64,000 nucleotides of DNA from Streptomyces sp. Act143 (GCF_003143935.1 NZ_QFRX01000001.1:4134228-4198227), one strand, 5' to 3'. Shown: positions 17,156-27,560, counted from the stretch's first letter. Notes: generated by a model not told the origin, from the sequence alone. Made by a program: numbers and translations.

Positions 17156-18624
17156 GCCTCGCTCCCCCTCCAGATGTCCGTGAACCGGTCGAGCAGTGCG
17201 GCCGCCACCGTCACGTCGTGCGTGAGCGGCCGGTCGGCCTGGTCCTCGTCGAGCGCCGAGAACGCCAGCTCCAGCGCCCGCCCCACCGGCAGCTCCGGGT
17301 CGGGGCCGAGGTCGCGCTGACGCAACGCCCGTACGGCGGCGACGAGTTCGCAGCCGACGACGAGCCGGAACGCACCGCACGCCCGCAGGGTCTGCCGGGC
17401 GGCGAGCGAGGCGAAGCTGGCCTGTTCCTCGACGCCCCGGGAGAGTACAGCGTGACCGAGCGAGGCGGGGGCGGAGAAGGCCCGCAGATCGCCGAGCGCG
17501 GCACCGGCGGCGTACTCCAGGATCATCACGCCGGAGGAGGCGGGCTCTTGGTCGGCGAGGAAGGGGCGCAGGCGGGTGTACGCGGGCTCGTTGAGGGTGG
17601 ACAGGCGGGAGGTCGACAGCCGCGCCACCTGGGTCAGGGCCAGTCTGAAGTGGTCCAGGGCGAGGGCGAGTTGGGCCTGGTAGAAGCCGCCGTGGTGATA
17701 GGCGGCCATGTCCTCGGGGGAGATCAGGGGGTTCTCGGCGGCGGCGTTGATCTCGACGTCCAGGACCTGCTCCAGGGCGTCGGCGGCATCGTGCGCCGGG
17801 CCGTGGATCTGCGGCAGGCAGCGGAAGCCGTACGGGTCCTGGATACGGCCGAGCGGAGGCGTGGGCCGGTCCGCGGCGCCGATCAACTCCCGCATCGCGC
17901 GGGCGACTTCACCACTTCCCCGGTGCGGCCGGGCGGCGTGCACGGGGGCGGCGTACGCCTCGTGCGAACCGTCCACCGCGAGCAGCGACAGCGCGCCGAC
18001 CACCTGGGTGGCCTCAAGCAGCCCGCGCAGTTCGTGCAGGGCGAGCGCGGACTGGCCGAGGGCGAGGGCGTTGCTGCTGATGAAGGCGAGGGCGTCGTTG
18101 TTGTCGAGGGGCTGCGGCTCGGGCCCCGCGCCCTTCCAGGGGTGCTCCCCGGCCAGTGCGAGCCCGGCCTGCGCGAGCGCCGCGATGTCCCCGGTCCCGA
18201 CCGACCCGAACTCGTGGACGACCGGGTACGCCCCGCCCTCCAGGGCCTCGCACAGCGCGGTGACCACCGTGGGCCGCAGCCCGGCCCCGCCCGCCAGCAG
18301 CTGATTGGCCCGTACGGCGAGCATGGCGCGCACCTGCCGGGCGGGCAGTTCCTCCCCGATCGCACCGGCGTGGCTGCGCAGCAGCCTCAGGCCGTGCTCG
18401 GCGGCGGCCTCGGTGGGGACGGGCTCGTTGCGGTTGGCGCCGACGCCGGTCGAGCGGCCGTAGACGCGTCCGGTCGCGGCGATCCGGCGGGCGGCGTCCC
18501 AGGACTCCGCCACCCGCTTCATCGCCTCGGTGCCGGGCACCGGCCGCGCGGTGCCGTCGGCCAGGCGCACGACGTCCGCGACGCCGAGCGCGACGCCGTC
18601 GAGGACCACCAGGCCCGTGTGCAT
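17152..18624 (-). CDS. Aromatic amino acid lyase family (HutH-like) lacking the Ala-Ser-Gly MIO triad
   Basis: A 490-residue protein with family motifs GRSTGVGANRNE (near residue 58), DPYGFRCLPQIHG (near 277), INAAAENPLIS (near 307) and SRGVEEQASFASLAARQ (near 403). The catalytic cofactor MIO normally forms from Ala-Ser-Gly within GSVGASGDLAPL; here the same place reads GSVGTGDIAALAQ (near 140), one residue short and without the Ser. It may be inactive, use another chemistry, or belong to a divergent actinobacterial subfamily. ATG at 18624 is favoured over GTG at 18642 because of a GGGAG nine bases upstream. It is coupled to the RpiR gene. Confidence 0.8.
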   Translation of the reverse strand: MHTGLVVLDGVALGVADVVRLADGTARPVPGTEAMKRVAESWDAARRIAATGRVYGRSTGVGANRNEPVPTEAAAEHGLRLLRSHAGAIGEELPARQVRAMLAVRANQLLAGGAGLRPTVVTALCEALEGGAYPVVHEFGSVGTGDIAALAQAGLALAGEHPWKGAGPEPQPLDNNDALAFISSNALALGQSALALHELRGLLEATQVVGALSLLAVDGSHEAYAAPVHAARPHRGSGEVARAMRELIGAADRPTPPLGRIQDPYGFRCLPQIHGPAHDAADALEQVLDVEINAAAENPLISPEDMAAYHHGGFYQAQLALALDHFRLALTQVARLSTSRLSTLNEPAYTRLRPFLADQEPASSGVMILEYAAGAALGDLRAFSAPASLGHAVLSRGVEEQASFASLAARQTLRACGAFRLVVGCELVAAVRALRQRDLGPDPELPVGRALELAFSALDEDQADRPLTHDVTVAAALLDRFTDIWRGSEA

Positions 18625-18864
18625 CACGCCGTACTCCCTCACCGACCGCGGCCTATTCAGAGTCTAAGCGCCCTGTATGGCCTTATGCAGGCACAAGGTT
18701 CCCGATCAGGCGCCGGTATGGCAAGGGCGATGATCCGACGACGGATCAGCCAGGTGCCACCAAACGGGCACTCGGGGTGACAGACCGCACACATAAGGTG
18801 AAAAAGGTGCGCTAAAGGCTCGCCGCGCGATCAGCACAGCACGATGATCCCCTGAGGATGCGTC

Positions 18865-19047
18865 ATGACCTCGAACCGAAGGGCCTTCCTGACGGCCACC
18901 ACCATCGGCGCGCCGGCCACCGTCCCCGCGGCGGCGGCCTCCGCCGTCCCCGACCCGCCATCCGAGCCGACCCGGCCTTCCGCCGGGCCCAGATGGCGGC
19001 CGCCCGCTTCGACCTCGGCACCGGGCTCGTCTCCGTACTGCCCTGAG
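18865..19047 (+). pseudogene. Remnant of a Tat-exported protein
   Basis: ATG at 18865 begins MTSNRRAFLTATTIGAP, a twin-arginine signal peptide ending near an ASA site. The frame then loses sense, while a neighbouring frame from about 18965 continues RADPAFRRAQMAAARFDLGTGLVSVLP and stops at 19047. This looks like a signal peptide joined to the last residues of an exported protein after a deletion and frameshift. Identity of the parent is unknown. Confidence 0.45.
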
Positions 19048-19131
19048 GCTGCCGCCGCCCCGATGTCCCGAATCCCAACACGGGGGCTATCCCCAGTGCG
19101 GCCGCCGCCCCGGCTCCCTAGCGTGGACCGT

Positions 19132-19572
19132 ATGACGGGAATGGACGCGCGGGACGCCGACCTGAAGAAAGAACTCGACGCCACCCTGCAGGCCCGCAGG
19201 GAACTGGGCGAGGAGTACGAGTCCGCGCTGGTCGACTCCTTCCTGGAGAAGGTCGACCAGCGCATCGACGGCGCGGTGGAGCGCCGGGTGCGCCGGCAGA
19301 TGGCCGAGCAGCAGATGGTGGTGGCCCGGGGCTCCCGGTCGCCGAAGTCCACGGACTCCTGGGGGGAGCGCTTCGGGTTCGGCATCGTCTCGCTGGTCCT
19401 GGCGATCCCGCTGTCCGCGATCGGCGGCGGCATCGCCCACCTCCCGGGCCTGCTGGCCGCCTGGGCCGGCATCGTCGGCGTCAACGCCTTCCAGGCCGTG
19501 CGCACCAACCCCGAGCTGTTCCGGGGCCGACGGCACCGCGCCTCCGGTCAGGACAGCGAGTGGGAGGACTGA
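19132..19572 (+). CDS. Small protein with N-terminal coiled coil and C-terminal membrane segments
   Basis: A 146-residue protein. Residues 5-70 are charged and helical (DLKKELDATLQARRELGEEYESALVDSFLEKVDQRIDGAVERRVRRQMAEQQ), likely a coiled coil. Residues 85-120 hold two hydrophobic segments (GFGIVSLVLAIPLSAIGGGIAHL and LLAAWAGIVGVNAFQAV). The form suggests a membrane-anchored oligomer. No catalytic motif. The ATG at 19132 overlaps the end of promoter-like sequence, so its transcript may have a very short leader. It converges on the SDR gene. Confidence 0.75.
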   Translation: MTGMDARDADLKKELDATLQARRELGEEYESALVDSFLEKVDQRIDGAVERRVRRQMAEQQMVVARGSRSPKSTDSWGERFGFGIVSLVLAIPLSAIGGGIAHLPGLLAAWAGIVGVNAFQAVRTNPELFRGRRHRASGQDSEWED

Positions 19573-19581
19573 CCGGCCCGG

Positions 19582-20343
19582 TCACGCCTGGCGGGTCGGC
19601 AGCACCATGATCTGACGCAGGTTGACGTGCCGGGGACGGCCGGCGGCGTAGGCCACGACGTCGGCGACCTCCGCCGCGGACAGCGTGCCCAACGCGTCGA
19701 CCATGCCGTCGATCTGCTCCCGCAGCCCCTCGCTGTCGATGTGCGAGGCCAGCTCGGTCCGCGTCAGCCCGGGCTCCACGTTGGTGACCCGCACGTCCCG
19801 CGGCCCGAACTCGCTCCGCAGAGACTGGGAGAGGTAGGTCAGCGCGGCCTTGGTCGCCCCGTAGACCGCGTAGTTGGGGAACGTGAGGTGCGCGCCGATG
19901 GACGAGATGTTGACCAGGTCCGCGGTCCGCCCCTCGGCGGCCGTGCCCACCAGGTCCGCGGTGAAGGCCCGGATCATCCGCAGCACCCCGGTGACATTGG
20001 TGTCGATCATCCGCTGCCACTCGTCGCTGCGCCCGTCGTCGACGGGATTCGGCAGCATCACGCCCGCCGCGTTCACCACCAGGTCGACGGCCCCGTAGGC
20101 GGCGTGAATCCGCTCCACGGCCGCGGCCACCGAGCCGTCGTCGGTCACATCGGCGACCACGGCGAGCGCCTGCCCGCCGTCGGCCCGGATCTTCTCGACG
20201 ACGGCGTCCAACCGGTCCCGGCGCCGCGCCAGCACCGCCACCTGTGCGCCCTGAGCGGCCAGGAGGACGGCGACGGCCTCACCGATCCCGCTCGCGGCGC
20301 CGGTGACGACGGCAGTACGGCCGGCCAGGTTCTCGTACGACAT
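19582..20343 (-). CDS. Short-chain dehydrogenase/reductase
   Basis: A 253-residue classical SDR. Cofactor motif TGAASGIG is at residues 14-21, DVT near 65, NAAG near 91, catalytic Ser in ISSIG near 142, and YxxxK as YGATK near 155. The Arg pair in LARRRDRL after strand 2 suggests NADP(H). Substrate unknown. It diverges from an MmyB-type regulator at 20495 across a 151-bp region, a common pairing in Streptomyces in which the regulator represses the reductase. Confidence 0.9.
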   Translation of the reverse strand: MSYENLAGRTAVVTGAASGIGEAVAVLLAAQGAQVAVLARRRDRLDAVVEKIRADGGQALAVVADVTDDGSVAAAVERIHAAYGAVDLVVNAAGVMLPNPVDDGRSDEWQRMIDTNVTGVLRMIRAFTADLVGTAAEGRTADLVNISSIGAHLTFPNYAVYGATKAALTYLSQSLRSEFGPRDVRVTNVEPGLTRTELASHIDSEGLREQIDGMVDALGTLSAAEVADVVAYAAGRPRHVNLRQIMVLPTRQA

Positions 20344-20494
20344 TGCGGTGCTCCTCGGTCTCGGAAGTCCGCCAGGCTGCTCCCCGGCGGCACCGACCAC
20401 CCTGCGCGGCCCGGCCGCCCGTACCCAGGGATGCGCTTTTCCTGGGTCTGGCAGTACCAGGTTCCGACCCGCCCCCTCCCCTACGATCGAACCC

Positions 20495-21325
20495 ATGGAC
20501 GGGGATCTCGGAGACTTCCTGCGCTCGCGCCGTGCCCGCATCCGGCCCGAGGAGGTGGGACTGCCCTCGCACGGGCGGCGCCGCGTACCGGGCCTGCGCC
20601 GCGAGGAGGTGGCCCAGCTCGCGGGAGTCAGCGTCGACTACTACATCCGTCTGGAACAGGGCCGTGGCGCAAGCGTGTCGGACGCGGTGCTGGACGCCGT
20701 GGCGCGCGTCCTGCGGCTGGACGAGACGGAGCACGCCTATCTGCGCGCGGTGGCCCGGCCCGGCAGGAAGACCGCCCGCCGCCCCGCCGCGCCACGCATC
20801 CGCCCCGGCGTCCAGCTGCTGCTGGACAGCATGGAACGCGCCCCGGCGTTCGTGCTCGGCCCCGCCATGGACGTCCTGGCCTGGAACGCCCTCGCCGACG
20901 CCGTGAGCGGCTTCAGCCGGATGCCCGCCGCCCGGCGCAACGTCGTCCGGCAGCTGTTCCTGGAGCCCGAGGGCCGCGACCTCTACCCCGACTTCGCCGC
21001 GGTCGCCGCCCAGACCGTCGCCCATCTGCGGCTGAACGCGGGCGCCCGCCCCGACGCCCCCGGCCTGCGCGACCTCGTCGGCGAACTCTCCCTCAAGAGC
21101 GAGGACTTCCGCCGCCTGTGGGCCGACCACCAGGTCAAGGCCTGCATGTACGGCGTGAAGCGCGTCCGGCACCCGGTGGCGGGCCTGCTGACCTTCCCGT
21201 ACGAGTCGCTCACCCTCCCGGAGACCCCGGACCGCACCCTCGTCGTCTACACACCGGAGCCCGGTTCGGAGACGGCGGAGCGACTCGCGCTGCTGGGAAG
21301 CTGGGAGTCCGCTCCCGCCCGCTGA
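20495..21325 (+). CDS. XRE-family regulator with MmyB-like ligand-binding domain
   Basis: A 276-residue protein. The HTH is at residues 8-65 (LRSRRARIRPEEVGLPSHGRRRVPGLRREEVAQLAGVSVDYYIRLEQGRGASVS), the pattern of the actinobacterial helix-turn-helix plus MmyB group. The C-terminal domain (about 95-265) is PAS-like and in related proteins binds a fatty-acid-like ligand. ATG at 20495. Divergent from the SDR gene, its likely target. Confidence 0.88.
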   Translation: MDGDLGDFLRSRRARIRPEEVGLPSHGRRRVPGLRREEVAQLAGVSVDYYIRLEQGRGASVSDAVLDAVARVLRLDETEHAYLRAVARPGRKTARRPAAPRIRPGVQLLLDSMERAPAFVLGPAMDVLAWNALADAVSGFSRMPAARRNVVRQLFLEPEGRDLYPDFAAVAAQTVAHLRLNAGARPDAPGLRDLVGELSLKSEDFRRLWADHQVKACMYGVKRVRHPVAGLLTFPYESLTLPETPDRTLVVYTPEPGSETAERLALLGSWESAPAR

Positions 21326-21345
21326 GATCCCGCAAAGAGATATGT

Positions 21346-21400
21346 CGCGGGGACCGCCGCACCCCCGTTACCGGGGGGCGGGACGACGGCGGTCCCCGCG
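21346..21400 (+). terminator. Strong hairpin after the MmyB-type regulator
   Basis: A perfect 14-bp stem (CGCGGGGACCGCCG with its complement) encloses an inner hairpin CCCCCGTTACCGGGGG. No clear T-run follows, as is common in high-GC terminators. The rest of the 331-bp gap up to the cysM stop (21657) shows no gene that I can support. Confidence 0.7.
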
Positions 21401-21656
21401 AGGGACGTCGACCGGGTCAGGGCCAGGTCTCACGTCCGGCGTCCATGGAGGTCCGGGAGCCGCTCCGGAGGTCCTTGGACGTTCGGCGCCGGCCGGGGCG
21501 GGGAGCCGCTCCCGCCCTGCCGACACCCACTAATGTGCCGGACCCGTGTTAAGCGAGTGCTGCGCGGACGTGACACGCTCGTACCACTTCCGCGAAGTCC
21601 ACCGCCGCGACGACGCAACACAAGTTCGCCGCCCGCCCCGCCGGTTCACCGGACGT

Positions 21657-23051
<1,395 letters not shown>

Positions 23052-23200
23052 CGTTGTCTCCGGATGCTGCAAAAGATGTGGTCGTAGTGGTTCCGCCAGC
23101 CTACGGCCCCGTGGCGGTTGTTCACTCCTCGTTGCGATTGGACGACGGTCCGTACGGGGCAAGGAGTGGATGTACGGCAACGAGGAGGTGGCGGCGGCGC

Positions 23201-24238
23201 ATGACGAGCATGTCGAGGGCGAGGGTGGCCCGGCGGATCGCGGCGGGCGCGGCGTACGGCGGCGGCGGTATCGGGCTCGTCGGCGCGGCGGCCGTGGGCC
23301 TGCTGCTGGCCGAGGTGCAGCTGGCCAAGCGGCAGGTGGGCAACGGCAACGGCGCGTCGCCGCACGTCCCCAACGCGCAAGGTCTGTACGGCCTGTCCTA
23401 TTCCACTCCCGGTGAACCACCCTTGCGGCTGACGATGCTGGGCGACTCCACGGCGGCCGGTCAGGGCGTGCACCGCTCGGGGCAGACCCCGGGGGCGCTG
23501 CTGGCGTCGGGACTGGCGGCGGTGGCCGAGCGTCCGGTGGATCTGCGCAACGTGGCACTGCCGGGCGCCCGCTCGGACGACCTGGACCGTCAGGTGGCGC
23601 TCGTTCTCGCGGACCCCGGCCGGCTGCCGGACATCTGCGTGATCATGATCGGCGCGAACGACGTCACCCACCGCATGCCGCCGACCCGTTCGGTGCGTCA
23701 TCTGTCCACGGCGGTACGGCGGCTGCGCACGGCCGGCGCGGAGGTGGTGGTCGGCACCTGCCCCGACCTCGGCACGGTCGAGCAGGTGCAGCAGCCGTTG
23801 CGCTGGCTGGCCCGACGGGCCTCCCGTCAGCTGGCGGCCGCCCAGACGATCGGAGTCGTCGAACAGGGCGGCCGCACCGTGTCGCTGGGCGACCTGCTGG
23901 GCCCGGAGTTCGCGGCGAATCCGCGGGAGCTGTTCGGGCCGGACAACTACCACCCGTCGGCGGAGGGGTACGCGACGGCGGCGATGGCCGTCCTGCCGAC
24001 GGTGTGCGCGGCGCTGGGGCTGTGGCCGGCGGAGGAAGAGCGTCCGGACGTCAGCCGCCGCGAGGGCTTCCTGCCGGTGGCGCGGGCCGCGGCGGAGGCC
24101 GTGGCGGAGCCGGGCACCGAGGTCACGGCGGCCATGCCGACGGGGCCGAAGGGGCCGTGGGCGCTGCTGAAGAGGAGGCGGCGGCGCCGGGTGCCCGAGC
24201 CGGAGCCGACGCCTGTGACGCGGTCGGTCGAGACATGA
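23201..24238 (+). CDS. Exported or membrane-anchored SGNH/GDSL hydrolase
   Basis: A 345-residue protein. An N-terminal hydrophobic segment (GAAYGGGGIGLVGAAAVGLLLAEVQL, about 14-39) anchors or exports it. The SGNH blocks are seen: GDSTAAG near residue 84 (nucleophile Ser), Gly in LPGARSDD near 125, GANDVTH near 153 and the DNYHPS catalytic Asp-His near 246. Likely an esterase or lipase on the outer face. The last 60 residues are Pro/Arg-rich. ATG at 23201 has AGGAGG eleven bases upstream. It diverges from the cystathionine beta-synthase gene. Confidence 0.88.
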   Translation: MTSMSRARVARRIAAGAAYGGGGIGLVGAAAVGLLLAEVQLAKRQVGNGNGASPHVPNAQGLYGLSYSTPGEPPLRLTMLGDSTAAGQGVHRSGQTPGALLASGLAAVAERPVDLRNVALPGARSDDLDRQVALVLADPGRLPDICVIMIGANDVTHRMPPTRSVRHLSTAVRRLRTAGAEVVVGTCPDLGTVEQVQQPLRWLARRASRQLAAAQTIGVVEQGGRTVSLGDLLGPEFAANPRELFGPDNYHPSAEGYATAAMAVLPTVCAALGLWPAEEERPDVSRREGFLPVARAAAEAVAEPGTEVTAAMPTGPKGPWALLKRRRRRRVPEPEPTPVTRSVET

Positions 24239-24269
24239 GCCCGTCGCTTCTCCCGCCCAGCAAAAAAGC

Positions 24270-24277
24270 AAGCGCTT
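24270..24277. promoter_or_regulatory. Palindrome AAGCGCTT before the thiolase gene
   Basis: The perfect 8-bp palindrome lies in an A/T-rich patch (CAAAAAAGCAAGCGCTTAG) about 112 bases before the thiolase ATG. Such AAGCGCTT cores resemble TetR-type operators near acyl-CoA genes in actinobacteria. The regulator is not in the neighbourhood. Confidence 0.35.
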
Positions 24278-24388
24278 AGAAAACTGCGGCCAGGGTCACA
24301 CCGCGACACCCGTGACCTCGCCCATACGTACGGGTAACTTCCCAACCAGCCCTGCCCGGAAGAACCCCGTACCGCCAATGGAGCCGTG

Positions 24389-25609
24389 ATGCCCGAAGCA
24401 GTGATCGTCTCGACCGCCCGCTCCCCCATCGGCCGCGCTTTCAAGGGCTCCCTCAAGGACCTGCGCCCGGACGACCTCACCGCCACGATCATCCAGGCCG
24501 CCCTGGCGAAGGTCCCCGAGCTGGACCCGCGGGACATCGACGACCTGATGCTCGGCTGCGGTCTGCCCGGCGGCGAGCAGGGCAACAACCTCGGTCGCAT
24601 CGTCGCCGTGCAGATGGGCATGGACCACCTGCCCGGCTGCACGATCACCCGGTACTGCTCCTCCTCGCTCCAGACCAGCCGCATGGCCCTGCACGCCATC
24701 AAGGCCGGCGAGGGCGACGTCTTCATCTCGGCCGGCGTCGAGATGGTCTCCCGCTTCACCAAGGGCAACTCCGACAGCCTCCCGGACACGCACAACCCGC
24801 TGTTCGCCGAGGCCGAGGCCCGTACCGCCGCGGTCGCCGCGCAGGAGGGCACCACCTGGCACGACCCGCGTGAGGACGGCCTCGTTCCCGACGCCTACAT
24901 CGCGATGGGCCAGACCGCGGAGAACCTCGCCCGCTGGAAGGGCGTCACCCGCCAGGACATGGACGAGTTCGGCGTCCGCTCGCAGAACCTCGCCGAGGAA
25001 GCCATCAAGAACGGCTTCTGGGAGCGCGAGATCACCCCGGTCACGCTGCCCGACGGCACGGTCGTCAGCAAGGACGACGGTCCGCGCGCCGGCGTCACCA
25101 TGGAGGCCGTCGGCGGTCTGAAGCCGGTGTTCCGCCCGGACGGGCTGGTCACGGCCGGCAACTGCTGCCCGCTGAACGACGGTGCCGCCGCGGTCGTCAT
25201 CATGAGCGACACCAAGGCCCGCGAGCTGGGCCTGACCCCGCTCGCCCGCATCGTGTCCACCGGCGTCTCGGGCCTGTCCCCCGAGATCATGGGCCTCGGC
25301 CCGGTGGAGGCGTCCCAGCAGGCCCTCAAGCGGGCCGGGCTGACCATCGACGACATCGACCTGGTCGAGATCAACGAGGCGTTCGCCGCCCAGGTGATCC
25401 CCTCCTACCGCGACCTGAACATCCCGCTGGAGAAGCTGAACGTGAACGGCGGCGCCATCGCCGTCGGCCACCCCTTCGGCATGACCGGCGCCCGCATCAC
25501 CGGCACGCTGATCAACTCCCTGCAGTTCCACGACAAGCAGTTCGGCCTGGAGACGATGTGCGTCGGCGGCGGCCAGGGCATGGCGATGGTCATCGAGCGC
25601 CTGAGCTAG
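24389..25609 (+). CDS. Acetyl-CoA C-acetyltransferase (thiolase)
   Basis: A 406-residue thiolase. The acyl-accepting Cys is in TRYCSSSLQTSRMA (near residue 90), then NEAFAAQ near 331, the GGAIAVGHPFGMTGAR histidine motif near 352, and the second active Cys in MCVGGGQGMAMV near 390. Acts on acetoacetyl-CoA or longer 3-ketoacyl-CoA in beta-oxidation or in making acetoacetyl-CoA. ATG at 24389 is favoured over GTG at 24386 because GGAG is six bases upstream. It is monocistronic and ends before a double terminator. Confidence 0.94.
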   Translation: MPEAVIVSTARSPIGRAFKGSLKDLRPDDLTATIIQAALAKVPELDPRDIDDLMLGCGLPGGEQGNNLGRIVAVQMGMDHLPGCTITRYCSSSLQTSRMALHAIKAGEGDVFISAGVEMVSRFTKGNSDSLPDTHNPLFAEAEARTAAVAAQEGTTWHDPREDGLVPDAYIAMGQTAENLARWKGVTRQDMDEFGVRSQNLAEEAIKNGFWEREITPVTLPDGTVVSKDDGPRAGVTMEAVGGLKPVFRPDGLVTAGNCCPLNDGAAAVVIMSDTKARELGLTPLARIVSTGVSGLSPEIMGLGPVEASQQALKRAGLTIDDIDLVEINEAFAAQVIPSYRDLNIPLEKLNVNGGAIAVGHPFGMTGARITGTLINSLQFHDKQFGLETMCVGGGQGMAMVIERLS

Positions 25610-25623
25610 CCGAGTTGGCGCCT

Positions 25624-25715
25624 CTTTCGGCGCAACGCCGAAAGTAGTCGCCCGCACACCCGCCGTGAGGCCATGGCCCAGAACCCTTGAACCACCAGGG
25701 TTCTGGGCCGTTTTG
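25624..25715 (+). terminator. Tandem terminator hairpins after the thiolase gene
   Basis: First hairpin 25624-25644: 9-bp stem CTTTCGGCG with a CAA loop. Second, 25675-25709: perfect 13-bp stem GGCCCAGAACCCT with a 9-base loop, followed by GTTTTG. The second has the form of an intrinsic terminator with a T-run. Confidence 0.88.
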
Positions 25716-25907
25716 TGATCCAATCTCCCCCAGGATGTGACCTATCTCCCTTCGCGCAGGGATTTACGCAGGTCAGAACCGTTCTCACACTAAACCCCGG
25801 GCCCAAAGTCCTGTCCGTTTCGTGACGTTACGCACTGACAGCGGGATAGTCCGCCCTTCAAGCTGATGTAGGAAGTCGGGGGTCGACTTTGAACCGGGAG
25901 TACGTCA

Positions 25908-26699
25908 GTGAGCGCCATGCCGATCGCATTGCTGGTCACCACGGCCGCCACGGGCGCCGTGGGCGTCGCCGTCCTGCGCACCCTCTTGCAGCTGCGTCGA
26001 CAGGTGGCTGCCCTGCACACCCAGCTCGCCGAGACGAGTGCGGCAGCCGCCGCGCACGGCTTCGTGCCCGCCGCCCGTCTCGCCGGTGAGGCCGACGAGA
26101 TACGCGCCGCGGTGGCCGAGGCCCTCGCGGAGGAGCGGGAGCGGGAGCTGGCCGAGGCACGCGCCTTCTGGGCCGCCCAGGAGGCCCGGGACGCCGACGC
26201 CCCCACCCTCCTCGGGCTGACCGACAGCGAGCTGTTCCTGCCCCGGCAGAGCGACTTCGCGGGCCTGGAGCACCTGGAGCCGGTCGCCGAGCCTGCCCCG
26301 GACGCCGACGAGTTCGCCGCCGACTCCCCCGAGCTGGCCGCGGCCCGCCGCCGGCACCCCTCGCACCCGGACTTCGTGCCGGTCCAGTCACCGGTCGTGA
26401 ACGACCATGAGCGCACGGTGGCCACGCTGGAGGAACTCGCCGCGTCCCGCACGGAACTGGCCGACGTCCGCCCCGGCCCGCTGGGCACCCTCGACGTCTA
26501 CGTCTTCGCCGACGGCACCACCCTGTGCATGACGCCGGGCCACAAGGAGACGGCGGAGCGCCTCTCGGCGGCCCTGACGGCGGGCGAGACGCCGATACTG
26601 CTGGGCGGCTCGGGCATCTCGGGCGCGTACACGCTGACGTTCGCCTGCGGCGCGGAGAACGTCTACATCCTGGCGGACCGGGTCATAGCGAGCCTGTAG
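25908..26699 (+). CDS. Membrane-anchored protein of unknown function
   Basis: A 263-residue protein. An N-terminal membrane helix (PIALLVTTAATGAVGVAVLRTL) is followed by a long charged helix (LRRQVAALHTQLAET...EERERELAEARAFWAAQEARDAD). The C-terminal 90 residues (LGTLDVYVFADGTTLCMTPGHKETAERLSAALTAGETPILLGGSGISGAYTLTFACGAENVYILADRVIASL) form a compact alpha/beta domain conserved in look but not one I can name. GTG at 25908. Confidence 0.72.
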   Translation: MSAMPIALLVTTAATGAVGVAVLRTLLQLRRQVAALHTQLAETSAAAAAHGFVPAARLAGEADEIRAAVAEALAEERERELAEARAFWAAQEARDADAPTLLGLTDSELFLPRQSDFAGLEHLEPVAEPAPDADEFAADSPELAAARRRHPSHPDFVPVQSPVVNDHERTVATLEELAASRTELADVRPGPLGTLDVYVFADGTTLCMTPGHKETAERLSAALTAGETPILLGGSGISGAYTLTFACGAENVYILADRVIASL

Positions 26700-26700
26700 C

Positions 26701-27012
26701 TCACACGCCCGCGCGGCGCTGCGCCTCCGCCACCAGCCCTACGGCTTCCTCGATCTGGCCCTCGTCCGTGAGGACGAGGGCCAAGTCGTGCACGGCGACG
26801 GTGATTTGGTCCGCGGCGGCGAACATCCCCGCGTCCGGCATCTCCCGAGGCTCCCTGGACGGATCTTCGAGCAGCTGCGCCCGACGGGCGAACTCCCTGG
26901 CCAGCCCCAGCGCTTCCGCCGCCGCTCCCCTTTGCAGCCGGCTCTGCGGAGCGGCCCGCAAACGGTCGGCGAAGTGATCCACAGCCTGCGTCAGACGCGT
27001 CGTATCAGCCAC
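26701..27012 (-). CDS. Small helical protein, unknown
   Basis: A 103-residue, all-helical-looking protein (ADTTRLTQAVDHFADRLRAAPQ...) with no membrane segment and no motif that I recognise. Its stop is one base from the stop of the rightward gene before it, so the two genes are tail-to-tail. ATG at 27012. Confidence 0.6.
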   Translation of the reverse strand: MADTTRLTQAVDHFADRLRAAPQSRLQRGAAAEALGLAREFARRAQLLEDPSREPREMPDAGMFAAADQITVAVHDLALVLTDEGQIEEAVGLVAEAQRRAGV

Positions 27013-27116
27013 GGCGCAACCGTACGCGCCGCACCGGGACTGTTGCCAACACGCGAACGCTCAGGCACGGTGACCTGAAGGACCGGCTTACATCCCCTTT
27101 GCGTCCGGAGGCGCCG

Positions 27117-27347
27117 ATGTCCCACGTCCTCTCCGAGGAGACCCACCGCAACATGCTCGCCCGCATCCCCCACTGCACCGGTCGTGAAGTCTCCGACTGG
27201 CTCCGCACCGTCGAAGAAGGCCCGGCTCTCTTCCGCTTCGAGGAAAAGGTCAGCTGGCTCCGCCACGAACACAACCTCGCGTACGGCCACGCGAAGGCGA
27301 TCGTCCACGAGTACGACCTGAGGAGGGCCGCGCGCAAGTTCCTCTAG
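27117..27347 (+). CDS. DUF4287-like small protein
   Basis: A 76-residue protein. The part HNMLARIPHCTGREVSDWLRTVE...WLRHEHNLAYGHAKAIVHEY resembles the DUF4287 domain (helical, with the LAYGHAKAIVHEYD end). Function unknown. Its TAG stop overlaps the first base of the left end of a MITE-like element, so the last residues or the 3' flank could have been altered by insertion. ATG at 27117. Confidence 0.78.
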   Translation: MSHVLSEETHRNMLARIPHCTGREVSDWLRTVEEGPALFRFEEKVSWLRHEHNLAYGHAKAIVHEYDLRRAARKFL

Positions 27348-27531
27348 GGCCTGTCCGGCGGATCAGGTCGCAGGAAAGCGGCGGCGCCTTGTCAGCGCAG
27401 GTGAGCGGGGCCTGGCGCGTCGAACTGCAAGGCGGAGAAGGGCGGCGACGCGGAGCGTCGGCAACCGACGACAACGCCGCAGACCGGCGTGCCAGGCCCC
27501 GCGTCTGCGGCATGATCCGCTGCACAGGCCC
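27347..27531. mobile_element. MITE-like element with 19-bp terminal inverted repeats
   Basis: The left end GGGCCTGTCCGGCGGATCA and the reverse complement of the right end GGGCCTGTGCAGCGGATCA agree at 17 of 19 positions. The element is 185 bp, has no credible gene, and its inside has further short inverted patches. This is the form of a non-autonomous miniature transposon. It begins exactly at the stop codon of the DUF4287-like gene. I see no clear target-site duplication. Confidence 0.65.
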
Positions 27532-27560
27532 TGGACGCGCACGCACACACCCAAGACGCC

